A DNA stretch of 16,952 bases, from NCBI GenBank assembly GCA_964638775.1, contig CAZWZH010000074.1, forward strand, positions 1-16,952, read 5' to 3'. Shown one piece after another: positions 7,090-14,458 of this stretch. Source of the DNA: Azophilus sp964638775 (GTDB taxonomy: Bacteria; Pseudomonadota; Gammaproteobacteria; Pseudomonadales; Azotimanducaceae). The notes beneath the pieces are model-generated. The model searched no databases, was not told the DNA's origin, and saw nothing but the letters and a program-made list of their open reading frames with translations. The position numbers and the translations under genes were made by a program. Within the stretch, counting starts at the first letter, position 1, and each line of letters opens with the position of its first letter.

Positions 7090-7354
7090 GTCGATCTCCT
7101 GTTCCGGTGTTGCGACGCGGTGTGCGTCGGTCCAGAACGGGCGGCACGCGCGCGCAGGGCGGTCACCTCGCGCCAGCGAGGTCGGAGCGCAGCGGAGAAC
7201 CGCCCCGGTTGACCGCCCGAGTACGCATGCGACGCTGGGGGGAAACGACGGACGGAAGGACATCGTTTTCGAGTCCGGATCCAGCGTTCCCGACCCGAGA
7301 GACAGAGGGCGCGAGCGGCGCTACACTCGACAAACCCGTTGCGAGGAACGCTGC
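7090..7354. promoter_or_regulatory. Divergent intergenic region with a nested inverted repeat
   Basis: This region separates two divergent genes and must hold both promoters. GGGCGGTCA (7157-7165) is mirrored by TGACCGCCC (7210-7218). Directly inside the left arm, CCTCG (7166-7170) pairs with CGAGG (7177-7181). The nested arms could be an operator shared by both genes or an RNA hairpin. No clear promoter boxes could be assigned. GAGGAA at 7343-7348 is the likely ribosome site for the plus-strand gene. Confidence 0.4.
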
Positions 7355-7834
7355 ATGGACATCGCCGAAGACCTTTGTGCGCCGCGAATCCGGGAACGTC
7401 CCGCGAAACCGGTGCGGCGGCCCTGGACGTTTCGCTGCCGCCTGGCGGAGCGCAGCGTCGTGATCGACGTGGATGCGTTCAACTGCGACGAGGCGGTTGG
7501 GCTGGCAGCCGCGCACTGGGATGTCGACCCGGATGAGGTCGATGCGGAAGGACGGCGGCGCCGGTGGATGCGCTGGATCGGGATCAGCACGCACGAGCCC
7601 TGGTTCGACAGCGTCGCGGTGGACCGGGGCTGGTGGCTGTGGAGCAAGCTCGGACTCGGTTTCGTGCTTGTCGCCGCCGTTTCCTGGCCGATCGGCAGCG
7701 CGGTCGGGGATGCCCTGCGCGAGCACCGCGAGCTGAGTCTCGAGGTGAAGCGGGCCGAGTTGGAGCGTCTGCAGGCGGAGAACGCGGCGCTGGCGGTCGA
7801 GGCCGCAGTGGACAACGGAGGAGAGGGCAGATAA
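7355..7834 (+). CDS. Single-TM protein with C-terminal coiled coil
   Basis: The start is ATG 7355, with GAGGAA six bases upstream. The 159-residue product has a soluble N-terminal part (1-90) with Trp-rich patches (RRRWMRWIG, EPWFDSVAVDRGWWLW). One membrane segment follows at about 97-118, then a charged helix (about 120-147) with leucine spacing of a coiled coil (ELSLEVKRAELERLQAEN). I recognise no family. A membrane-anchored protein with the coil on the opposite side from the N-terminal domain is the visible architecture. The longer frame starting at 6962 is an accidental extension through the divergent promoter. Confidence 0.65.
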   Translation: MDIAEDLCAPRIRERPAKPVRRPWTFRCRLAERSVVIDVDAFNCDEAVGLAAAHWDVDPDEVDAEGRRRRWMRWIGISTHEPWFDSVAVDRGWWLWSKLGLGFVLVAAVSWPIGSAVGDALREHRELSLEVKRAELERLQAENAALAVEAAVDNGGEGR

Positions 7835-8155
7835 CGCGTCCGGCGAAACACCTTGCTTGAGACACAACGGCGCCCCCGAAAGCAAGCTGCCCCCATGAAA
7901 TGTCGCGTTCCAACTCCGGCACCCCGGCCACTGTCGACGAGACCGCAACGCGTTGTTAGAAACCGACGGTCATGGCGACAGGTACGGGCGGTCTGTGTTG
8001 ATGTCCCTGCGGCTCCATGGGCGGAGGAATCTGCAGCGGGGTGCGGATCGGGCGCGGGTGGACGACAACGGCGTTGATGTGGAGAACGAATCCGATGGCG
8101 GAACAGGGGGAGAGCGCGGACCTGAACCGGCGCCGCTGCGAATGAGTTGCCGTCG
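7835..8155. other. Intergenic stretch, no confident gene
   Basis: CTTGCTT (7852-7858) and AAGCAAG (7880-7886) form an inverted repeat shortly after the preceding stop, possibly a terminator without a T-run. A 68-codon frame (7953-8159) overlaps the start of the PIN pseudogene by ATGA, but its product is low complexity and unlike a known antitoxin, so it is not called as a gene. Confidence 0.35.
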
Positions 8156-8649
8156 ATGAACCCGACCGCCTATATCGAGACGTCGGTCGTCAGCTAACTC
8201 ACGGCGCGCTCGTCTCGGGACGTGGTCGTCGCCGCGTACCAGAAAGTGGCCCGCTAACGGTGGCGGGACGCCGCCGACAGGATTCAACTGGTGGCCTCCG
8301 AACTGGTCCTGGCGGAAGCTGGCGCCGGCGACCCGGCCGCGGCCCGCAACCGTCTGAAAGTGCTCGAGGGCGTTGCGCTCCTTGACGCGTCCGCGGATGC
8401 GGAGGATCTCGCGTAGCGTCTCCTTGATCTTCGGGCCGTTCCGCGCGAAGCTGCGGCGGATGCCGCGCACATCGCCGTCGCCGTGACCAACGGCGCCGAG
8501 TACCTGGTAACGTGGAACTCCGGCACATCGCCAATGCGGTGATGCGGGTGCGGATCGAACGCGCGTGCCGGCAAGCAGGCTACGAGCCGCCGGTGATCTG
8601 CACGCCCAACGAACTGATGGAGACTGGACATGGAGACGACGCAGCCTGA
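8156..8649 (+). pseudogene. PIN-domain (VapC-like) protein, broken
   Basis: The frame from ATG 8156 reads MNPTAYIETSVVS, a typical PIN N-terminus. VASELVLAEAGAGDPAAARNR, LEGVALLDASADAEDLA and HIAVAVTNGAEYLVTWN follow. It is interrupted by TAA at 8195, TAA at 8255 and TAG at 8414. A one-base loss near 8519 moves the rest (RHIANAVMRVRIERACRQAG, then ICTPNELMETG) into another frame ending TGA at 8647. PIN proteins of this type are Mg-dependent RNases, commonly the toxins of toxin-antitoxin pairs. With three stops and a frameshift this one cannot make the enzyme. Apart from those defects the sequence is well preserved, so the loss appears recent. The small gene downstream overlaps its end. Confidence 0.85.
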
Positions 8650-8824
8650 CCCGGTCATCGCCGAAGTCCGGGCGGTTCGGGACGGCTTCGCCGCCCGGGC
8701 CGACTACGACGTGGGCGCCCTGTTCCGGCGGATCCGCGAGATGCAGGACGCCTCCGGGCGCGAGTACGTCACGTATCCCGCACGCCGGATCGTCGAGGGT
8801 TCCGACGAGCCGCTGGCCGTCTGA
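8630..8824 (+). CDS. Small partner protein of the PIN gene (putative antitoxin)
   Basis: The 64-residue product starts METTQPDPVIAEVRAVRDGF, continues YDVGALFRRIREMQ and ends YPARRIVEGSDEPLAV. Short proteins of this type are, from memory, regularly encoded immediately after PIN genes of this class. The start overlaps the end of the PIN pseudogene by 20 bases in another frame, and GATGGAGA lies just upstream as ribosome site. The gene is intact while its partner is dead. If it is an antitoxin, it is an orphan here. The order (toxin-like gene first) is the reverse of most VapBC operons. Confidence 0.7.
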   Translation: METTQPDPVIAEVRAVRDGFAARADYDVGALFRRIREMQDASGREYVTYPARRIVEGSDEPLAV

Positions 8825-8839
8825 GGGGCGTCGACCTTT

Positions 8840-9289
8840 CTACCTGCAGCTTCCGTCCTGCGACCCGACGTGGTCGTCCCACTGCGGCATGAGTTCGCGT
8901 CGGCGGTCAAACAGGTCGCTACGCCGGTAGGCGGCTTCCACCCGATCATCGTTGAAGTGTGCCAGCGCAAGTTCGCACAACTCGCGCGGGGTCTCGTCGG
9001 TACACCCGGCGGCCCAGTCCCGGAAGCTTGACCAGCACTCGTGCGGCGCCGCGCAGATTCTTGGTTTCCGAAGCAGCGCTCCCATGGGGCGGTGTCTCGG
9101 CAGCAGGCCGGTCGGCAATGGGAACACGATGTCGGCGCCGGGGCCGGGCTCCCGGTGCGCCTCGCCCGGCACGGACAGTGCCCGCGAGGACAGGGGCACC
9201 CGATGCCTGCGAGCCGCCTTCATGCGTGCGGCGAGAATCGCCCGGACCGCGGCGACGGGGCGATCTCCTCTCACCGCGCGTTCCTGACC
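8840..9289 (-). pseudogene. C-terminal remnant of a P4-type integrase
   Basis: The frame contains ARMKAARRHRVPLSSRAL, DIVFPLPTG, SSFRDWAAG, LCELALAHFNDDRVEAAYRR and SDLFDRRREL. This is the order of the last 130 residues of P4-type tyrosine recombinases. The catalytic Tyr (AAYRRSDL) and the LAH histidine are kept. The first catalytic Arg box and the N-terminus are absent, and the expected HGFRSSFRDW reads HECWSSFRDW, which replaces the HxxR arginine by Trp. A TGA at 9292-9290 closes the frame upstream. It is thus a non-functional fragment, probably left by an old integrative element, and it converges on the small gene ending at 8824. Confidence 0.85.
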
Positions 9290-9537
9290 TCACCGGATCG
9301 GCAGGCGGTCGGGCGTGGCCCCGTGAAGATGGCGCGAAAAAACCCGCACCGATCCAGCATGAACGGGTAGGGCCTGGTGGACGTGTGGAAAGACGAACCC
9401 GGCAACGGGATGGGCGGGATGGAATGGACGTCGTTACCGAAGGGCTCGAAACGGCTTTTATCGACCTCGACCTGCCGGGAATCGCCGGCAAGCGGCAGAC
9501 GATTGACCGGTTCGGGGGTGCCCCGGCGTCGAGCGGT

Positions 9538-9780
9538 TCAGCCGTCCGGGTCGAAGAGCCGGCGAAAAGCGGCTTCGGCCTCGCGCAGGCCGTCTTCGGT
9601 CAACAGCACCGACTTGGCTTTGGTCGCGGGGTCGGAGATTAGGCCCCTGACGTGAAGGCGGTCCAGGGCATCCCAGTCGTGGGACTTCCAGGTGCGGGCT
9701 CCTGGAATCGCGCGGTGGCGTTCGTGTATCCCGAGATACAGGAGTGCCAGCACGGTTTCGTCGATCCGGGCCAGATCCAT
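9538..9780 (-). CDS. DUF6429-family small protein
   Basis: The 80-residue product starts at ATG 9780: MDLARIDETVLALLYLGIHE, then SHDWDALDRLHVRGLISDP, KAKSVLLTEDGL and EAEAAFRRLFD. The blocks ALLYL, WDALDRLHxxGLISDP and KSVxxTxxGL match the family I know as DUF6429, whose members are about 75-85 residues, helical and of unknown function. The arrangement resembles a small winged-helix. The frame is open to 9996, but the extra residues are encoded by the hairpin cluster and are rejected. The ribosome site is weak. It appears intact and is unconnected to its neighbours. Confidence 0.75.
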   Translation of the reverse strand: MDLARIDETVLALLYLGIHERHRAIPGARTWKSHDWDALDRLHVRGLISDPATKAKSVLLTEDGLREAEAAFRRLFDPDG

Positions 9781-10164
9781 GGAGCCATGGTAGCCGTCCG
9801 CAGCCGGAGTGCCCAGCGCGGCGGTAAGGAGCGGTCCAACCGCCCGGAGGGCGGAAGCGCCAGCGATCGTCACCCGGATGGGCCGAGACCCCGAAGGGGG
9901 CTCGGGTCGCCGAAGGCGACTAGAGCGCGGGCCTGCAACGCAGGCGGCGCCCCAGAAAGGCAGCCCAGTCCCAAACCACTCCGCCAGTCGGCGCACCCCC
10001 GGCCTCGTGCCGTCGCGACCGGGAACCGTTGCGGCGCTCGGACGGGCGCTTCATTGTCGAAAGGGGTTTCTGGCGCGTCGTATGGGGAACCTCGAACCCT
10101 GCATGGGGGAGTGCCAGCGCGACGCGTTGTCTCGAAGGGGCTGAATTCGTCGGCAGGACTGCGT
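9781..10164. other. Intergenic stretch with a cluster of mini-hairpins
   Basis: No gene is recognised. The first half carries the mini-hairpin cluster listed separately. The second half (about 9960-10164) is ordinary GC-rich sequence in which I see no repeats, RNA gene or convincing reading frame. Confidence 0.4.
9841..9945. repeat. Row of mini-hairpins with three-base loops
   Basis: Consecutive perfect or near-perfect hairpins follow one another. CGCCC-GGA-GGGCG lies at 9841-9853 and CCC-GGAT-GGG at 9873-9882. CCGAG.CCCC-GAA-GGGG.CTCGG lies at 9883-9905, with one mismatch. GTCGCC-GAA-GGCGAC (9906-9920) and GCCTGC-AAC-GCAGGC (9931-9945) complete the row. The row lies upstream of the DUF6429 gene. 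REP-like elements, an RNA leader or a recombination site are all possible. Confidence 0.6.
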
Positions 10165-10386
10165 TCAGGGTTCGTCAGCGTCGTCCTGCCATAGCGGCAC
10201 GAACGCGGTATCGCGGTTTGCACGCATCTGCTTGGCCTGAGCATTCACCAGTTCGATGGTAAACGGGGGCAGGTCGACACCGGCTTAGCGCGAGAGGACG
10301 CCCACGGCGGTGGACAGGCAGACGTTCGAGACGATCAATCTGTCCGGCAGACCGTGGAGGTCGGCACGGATTTCATCGGGCAGCAT
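10165..10386 (-). pseudogene. Small gene or gene fragment with one in-frame stop
   Basis: From ATG 10386 the frame reads MLPDEIRADLHGLPDRLIVS, NVCLSTAVGVLSR, then a TAA, then AGVDLPPFTIELVNAQAKQM and RANRDTAFVPLWQ, ending TGA at 10167-10165 (74 codons). The composition on both sides of the stop is protein-like, and a single change such as GAA to TAA would explain it. I do not recognise the family. It may be a complete small protein or the tail of a larger one. Nearby sequence on either side gives no further clue. Confidence 0.5.
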
Positions 10387-10629
10387 AGGTTGGTTTACAG
10401 ACACAATGGCCAATGCCGTTAAAGCCCGTAGTCTGGATTCAGAACCACGGCCAGTGATGCTGCATCAGATGGACCAATCTAGTGAGACCATGGACCCACG
10501 AATACGCTGGGCCACCTTTGCCGCTGTTCAACCAACCGTTCAGCTTCCCCGAGTCACGCCGCAATCGGGGTCTCGCCTCAACCCAATAAGGCCACGACGT
10601 CACCGATTTGGATCCAGCCGCGAAACTGC

Positions 10630-12438
10630 TCATGGACCATCCAGCGCGTCGCGGGAGTCCAGACGCTGCGCGAAAAAGAACAGGCGGTTGTCTTCGACGA
10701 CTTCCCAATGTCCACGCGCCGCCAATCCCCGGGTAAAGGCCACAAACCGTTCGTGCCGATCCGAAAAAAGAAGGGTCCTGCTGAATAACACATAGGTCAG
10801 ACGTTCCTCGTCGATCGCCTCGATAAAGTTCTCAAGGCTCCATAACGGCCGCTCGGTTTTTTTCATCACGACACGATACTGCGGCAAATAGAGATGATTG
10901 AGTTCGGGAATCGCCTCCATGTATCGATAATTGGTGAGGACGCACTGCACACAGGGCCGTACGTTCGAGTCGCCGAACCAGGTGGAAAGAAACCTGTTGA
11001 GTTGAGGAACGCCTCGGTTGCTCAGCTGGTCACTCTGCCGCTTCTCAAGGTCGTTCGACAACAACAGGACACCGAAGGCCACGATGCCAATAATCACAAT
11101 CAAACTTGTGCTGCCGCCCGACAGTTCGGGCTTCCGCAGGCGTCCCAGCCAACCGGGGCGCCGCATCCCGCTCCAGTCGCGGAATCGTTCAATCAGCGCC
11201 GACAGTCCCCATGCGAAAGCCAGACTCCACATCGGCAGGGCGACCGCCAGGTTTCTCACGTCGTATCCGAACAGGGCAGCCCAGACGATGAGCGTAACCG
11301 TCGCGAACAGCAGGTTGAGTCTCGCGAGACCCGACACGAACGTGGAACCCAATGCCACCATGCCCAGTGACGCCAACACCAGATGATGCAACTGGGCAGT
11401 GAGAATGGCGTACGAGAAGGCCAGCTTCTCGACAAAGCTCCGGCCCTGGTGCACGTCCGTCAGCAGATGCGAGAGGATGTCCCGTTCGGTTCCGGCCTGC
11501 ACCTCAAGGAACTTACCCGCATACCAGGGCAGGGACACGACGCCGGCCACGACCGCCGGGCTCAATATCACCCACCAGTCGCTGCGAGTGGCTCGATTGG
11601 CGAATCCAGCAAAGTAGATCGTCTGGAGGAAACACACCGCCAACCAACCGGGCTGTTTCGTCAACGACGCGGCTGCGGCGAGCATGGAAGCCAGGACCAT
11701 TTCAGTCCGCTGGCTCCGGATGGATCGTTGCGAGTCGAGCGAGTATCCGATGGACAGCGCCGACCAGGACATGAACATCACCGCCACATCGACGTATCCG
11801 GTACTCAGCCAACGCGAGAAGTAAGTGTCGACGAGGAACACGCAGAGCACCGCGCCCACCACCTGGACCAGCCGCGATTCGTTGGTCCGAAGAAAAGCCA
11901 GCGCGGTCAGTAGCGCGAACAGCGGCATTATCGTACGCGCCAGAATCTCCAGTGGCGCGCCATTGACGGCATAGATTGCCGCCCAGTTCGCGGGAATCAA
12001 CTGGGGATAAATCATCGTGAATTCCGGCAGAGCCCCCCGGTACCAGTCATTCGCCCAACGATTCCACGAGAAAACGGCGTCGTGACCGGTAAACACTGAT
12101 AGAAACGCATCAGCGAAATGTGCATGCAGAAACAGCAGGCTCAGGACCAGGATCAGGATCGCGGGCAATCTCAGGGTCAAATCCAGCTTTGGTGGCCGCA
12201 CCGCAATCAGGGCCAGGCCGATCAGCAGTAGGGCCAGCCAGGCGTGCCGGGACCACAAGCCGCCCAGCACCAGCACATTGGCCAACAGCCAATTGACCAA
12301 CAGACTAATCGCCACGATCCGAGGAAGGCTTGCAAGCGTTGCGGCCTTTCCAGCCAGCGCGAAGACCACCAACCCCGGCACCAGCAACACTTGCGCGTAC
12401 CCCGCCAGGGCCAGGCCCACCGGGGTACTCTCGCTCAT
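10630..12438 (-). CDS. Multi-TM GT-C-like glycosyltransferase
   Basis: The 602-residue protein has roughly a dozen hydrophobic segments spread over residues 8-465 and a soluble C-terminal domain (about 470-602). After TM segment 4 comes GHDAVFSWNRWANDWYRGAL (Asp120, Asp131) followed by YPQLIPANW. An acidic residue in the first large loop with conserved Trp and Arg is the signature of GT-C enzymes that use polyprenyl-phosphate sugars. The likely role is transfer of a sugar to a lipid or glycan at the outer face of the inner membrane; donor and acceptor are unknown. The ATG overlaps the preceding small frame by four bases (ATGA), placing it at the end of the oxygenase/sulfotransferase cluster. 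Its G+C is visibly lower than in the flanking mobile DNA. Confidence 0.78.
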   Translation of the reverse strand: MSESTPVGLALAGYAQVLLVPGLVVFALAGKAATLASLPRIVAISLLVNWLLANVLVLGGLWSRHAWLALLLIGLALIAVRPPKLDLTLRLPAILILVLSLLFLHAHFADAFLSVFTGHDAVFSWNRWANDWYRGALPEFTMIYPQLIPANWAAIYAVNGAPLEILARTIMPLFALLTALAFLRTNESRLVQVVGAVLCVFLVDTYFSRWLSTGYVDVAVMFMSWSALSIGYSLDSQRSIRSQRTEMVLASMLAAAASLTKQPGWLAVCFLQTIYFAGFANRATRSDWWVILSPAVVAGVVSLPWYAGKFLEVQAGTERDILSHLLTDVHQGRSFVEKLAFSYAILTAQLHHLVLASLGMVALGSTFVSGLARLNLLFATVTLIVWAALFGYDVRNLAVALPMWSLAFAWGLSALIERFRDWSGMRRPGWLGRLRKPELSGGSTSLIVIIGIVAFGVLLLSNDLEKRQSDQLSNRGVPQLNRFLSTWFGDSNVRPCVQCVLTNYRYMEAIPELNHLYLPQYRVVMKKTERPLWSLENFIEAIDEERLTYVLFSRTLLFSDRHERFVAFTRGLAARGHWEVVEDNRLFFFAQRLDSRDALDGP

Positions 12439-12653
12439 TGTTCGTTCGGTTCCCTGTCTGTTGCGTTGAACAATGTGCTGGTGACCTCCAGGCGCGACGC
12501 GGCAATCAATCGTGCGGCGGATTCGGCTTCGGCGTTCTCGTCGAACTCCGCTCGCGGCATGGCTGCCGAAAGTCCTGCTGTCAGAACATAGGTGTCGACG
12601 GCGATACGGACGGTACTCGGCCCCGGCATTGACCTCGTGATCACGCTAAGCAA
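12435..12653 (-). CDS. Small hypothetical or 3' part of a broken gene
   Basis: A 72-codon frame from TTG 12653 (or ATG 12629, giving MPGPSTVRIAVDTYVLTAGL) runs to a TGA at 12437-12435, overlapping the start of the GT-C gene by four bases. The overlap and the protein-like segment VRIAVDTYVLTAG suggest it is translated, but no family is recognised. It is in the same frame as the short frame at 12681-12878, from which it is separated by a single TAG. The two may once have been one gene. Confidence 0.35.
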   Translation of the reverse strand: MLSVITRSMPGPSTVRIAVDTYVLTAGLSAAMPRAEFDENAEAESAARLIAASRLEVTSTLFNATDREPNEQ

Positions 12654-12680
12654 ACCCCCAGCCTGCAGTACAGAATGCCC

Positions 12681-12878
12681 CTACAATCGCCAAGGGACAC
12701 AATCCGGCTCGCATCCAACAGTTTGCCGAGTTTTGCCAAGCCCGCAGAAGCCTCGCTCGCCATCCGCGCGGTGAACGGAAACGCGGGTATCCGGTTCGAG
12801 CACCTCTGGCGCACCACGCAACGTCAACACCATGGTCGATGGCGACGTCACCAAAGGCGCGCGAAACCCAATCTTCAC
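12681..12878 (-). CDS. Short coupled frame, possible gene fragment
   Basis: From GTG 12878 the frame reads VKIGFRAPLVTSPSTMVLTL then RGAPEVLEPDTRVSVHRADG, a strand-rich pattern, and stops at TAG 12683-12681. The GTG overlaps the previous stop (GTGA). If the TAG is a mutation, the frame continues into the next small one to give about 147 residues ending at 12435. No family is recognised. It may be a broken periplasmic or surface protein of the glycan cluster. Confidence 0.3.
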   Translation of the reverse strand: MKIGFRAPLVTSPSTMVLTLRGAPEVLEPDTRVSVHRADGERGFCGLGKTRQTVGCEPDCVPWRL

Positions 12879-13042
12879 AAGTCGCTCTGAATGTCGAGCG
12901 CAGCGGTGTTTACATTGCGAAGAACCTGTCCGCGCTTGGTGGTTGGCGTGCCTCCCGCGGCGGATGACGGCATACTCCAGAAAGCTGCAAGGATCGTGTT
13001 GCGGAGCACCACTCCGCAGAAGCCATGTGGCGGACCGCTCAT
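12875..13042 (-). CDS. Small coupled ORF after the sulfotransferase
   Basis: The 55-codon frame starts at ATG 13042, overlapping the sulfotransferase stop by ATGA, and ends in a GTGA overlap with the next frame. Its product (VVLRNTILAAFWSMPSSAAG near the start) has a short hydrophobic stretch that could be a signal or membrane segment. Only the two four-base overlaps support it. It may be real, or part of a gene broken by a frameshift. Confidence 0.3.
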   Translation of the reverse strand: MSGPPHGFCGVVLRNTILAAFWSMPSSAAGGTPTTKRGQVLRNVNTAALDIQSDL

Positions 13043-13686
13043 TGGGACGCGCCGGTTGCTTTTCGGCCCGTCGCGGCTTCGTAAATGTCGACATCCTGTC
13101 TGTTGTAGCGCCTGATCTTTGCGGCCAGCTTGGGATCGACTTCGTAGGCGTCGAGCGGATTCTTGTTCGGATTGGCGTTAATCGCCTGAATCGAACCTGG
13201 GATGGGGATGTTGAACATCCGGCCGAACCGCTTGATCTCGGTCGGCCACTGCTCGAATATGCCGATGAATTCGAACATGTCGAGGTCGAATCGCCATAGA
13301 TGGGCGGCATAGGGGTTTTGGAACTGCTTGAGTTCGCAGAACTCCCAGATGGTCATCTCGGGCGTGACAAAGCCCCCACTGTTGCGTTTTCCAAAATGAA
13401 AGCGTGAAACCGCCCACTGGATCGGGTCACGCAACCACACCGCAAATCGTGGCGATATCGAGGGGTTTCGGTATTTGATTGCCACGAAATGTCCGTGGAC
13501 GCAATCGTAGTTGTTGGGCAACCTTGGACTTGGCCGGTATTTCAAGGCGCGCCACCTCGCCCGCCACCGGTGCGCGAGCGGCGCATCGCCGTAGTCGGGA
13601 AAAAACCTCACCCCGAACGCAGGCTCCAGGACAGCGCGGCGCAACGCCCGACCGCCGGTCCTGGGCATGTGGACCGAAATCAACAA
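13039..13686 (-). CDS. Sulfotransferase-like P-loop protein
   Basis: The 215-residue protein begins with strand-loop LISVHMPRTGGRALR, the position and form of the 5'-phosphosulfate loop (usually PKTGGTSL). DCVHGHF at residues 61-67 is like the HGH.F motif of carbohydrate sulfotransferases. AVWLRDPIQWAVSRF (83-96) matches the 3'-phosphate loop, with Arg86 and Ser94. These features fit a PAPS-dependent sulfotransferase acting on a glycan or lipid sugar. The P-loop Lys is Arg here and the Ser/Thr after GG is Arg, so activity is uncertain. The start is TTG 13686, one base after the oxygenase stop; the ATG at 13668 would remove the first strand. The chain is a little short for the family. Confidence 0.72.
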   Translation of the reverse strand: MLISVHMPRTGGRALRRAVLEPAFGVRFFPDYGDAPLAHRWRARWRALKYRPSPRLPNNYDCVHGHFVAIKYRNPSISPRFAVWLRDPIQWAVSRFHFGKRNSGGFVTPEMTIWEFCELKQFQNPYAAHLWRFDLDMFEFIGIFEQWPTEIKRFGRMFNIPIPGSIQAINANPNKNPLDAYEVDPKLAAKIRRYNRQDVDIYEAATGRKATGASQ

Positions 13687-13687
13687 A

Positions 13688-14413
13688 TCAGTTCGGCTGC
13701 CAGAGGGTTGTATGCGCCACGTTCTGATCGAATGCCAGCAGGTCGGTAGTGTAGTAATACAACGCCATCGACTTGCGGGTGACGCCGGGCGGCACGTTCA
13801 AGGGTTCGGGATGGCCGTGATGAGTCCAGGTCTCGGTGTTAAAGATCACACACCTATTGAAAGTCGGCAGGATGCTGACGGAATCGTCGCCGTCGGCCCT
13901 GCGCAGCAACAGACTGCCGCCGTATTCGTTGCGCCAACCCTTGTTCAGATAGAAGAAAACATTGACGCGCCGCCGGAGCCTGCGTCTTTGGTCCACGTTG
14001 AAGTCAACGTGCATGTCCAAGTGGCCACCGGGAAGAATCTGGTGGAAGGCTCCCCCCCAGAAGTGGGGGTCCGGGATTAGCCCGGATATGCCGGTCAGAC
14101 GTTCGAGGAAGTCGAGGAAGGGCATGGTATTGAATTCCGCGAGAACACCGCGAAGCCAAGGATCGACCCCCTCGAAGTAACTGTCCTGTGTACGCCCGAG
14201 TTTCTTGACCTGGTGGGTGCCGAAGTCGGGTTGCTGGAAGCTGACAGTTTCGGGTGCAGGAAACCGCCTTCGGCATCGTCCCGCGATCCTTCTTGGCAGG
14301 AAATCGTCGATGACAATGTGAGGGAACGGATTGGCGCACCGATACTGACCGGACAGTTTGTCCGCCTTCGGCAATAGTTCACTACGGAAGTACGTGAACA
14401 AATCCTTCGACAC
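13688..14413 (-). CDS. 2OG-Fe(II) oxygenase (prolyl 4-hydroxylase-like)
   Basis: The start is GTG 14413, fixed by AGGAGGTGAA directly upstream. The 241-residue enzyme shows the double-stranded beta-helix signature. HLDMHVDF gives the iron ligands His135 and Asp137. RRRVNVFFYLNKGW and YGGSLLL follow. The distal His is in THHGHPEPL (about 199), and Arg213 (TRKSMALYYYT) should bind 2-oxoglutarate. FLERLTGISGLIPDPHFWGG is typical of a subgroup often found in surface-polysaccharide loci. It would use O2 and 2-oxoglutarate to hydroxylate a glycan, lipid or protein; the substrate is unknown. It is first in the cluster and one base before the sulfotransferase. Confidence 0.87.
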   Translation of the reverse strand: MSKDLFTYFRSELLPKADKLSGQYRCANPFPHIVIDDFLPRRIAGRCRRRFPAPETVSFQQPDFGTHQVKKLGRTQDSYFEGVDPWLRGVLAEFNTMPFLDFLERLTGISGLIPDPHFWGGAFHQILPGGHLDMHVDFNVDQRRRLRRRVNVFFYLNKGWRNEYGGSLLLRRADGDDSVSILPTFNRCVIFNTETWTHHGHPEPLNVPPGVTRKSMALYYYTTDLLAFDQNVAHTTLWQPN

Positions 14414-14457
14414 TTCACCTCCTCAGAGATGTAAATAGGGGAACGGCTGTAATCATA
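14414..14457 (-). promoter_or_regulatory. Promoter (extended -10) and strong ribosome site of the glycan cluster
   Basis: On the minus strand TGCTATGAT (TATGAT at 14457-14452) is an extended -10 box. No good -35 is seen at the normal distance, which extended -10 promoters tolerate. GAGGAGGTGAA then leads into the GTG at 14413. The spacing leaves a leader of about 30 bases. Confidence 0.5.
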
Positions 14458-14458
14458 G

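Noticed and set aside
7953..8159. 68-codon frame overlapping the PIN start as its antitoxin
   Set aside because: Low-complexity Arg/Gly/Glu sequence without antitoxin features; the conserved partner lies downstream instead.
9377..9537. Plus-strand frame starting MDVVTEGLETAFIDLDLPGI as a gene
   Set aside because: The protein-like stretch is only about 30 residues, then runs antisense to the DUF6429 gene; no family match or ribosome site.
10547..10570. CCCCGA/TCGGGG as terminator of the GT-C gene
   Set aside because: The stem is six bases with a 12-base loop and no T-run, which is too weak.
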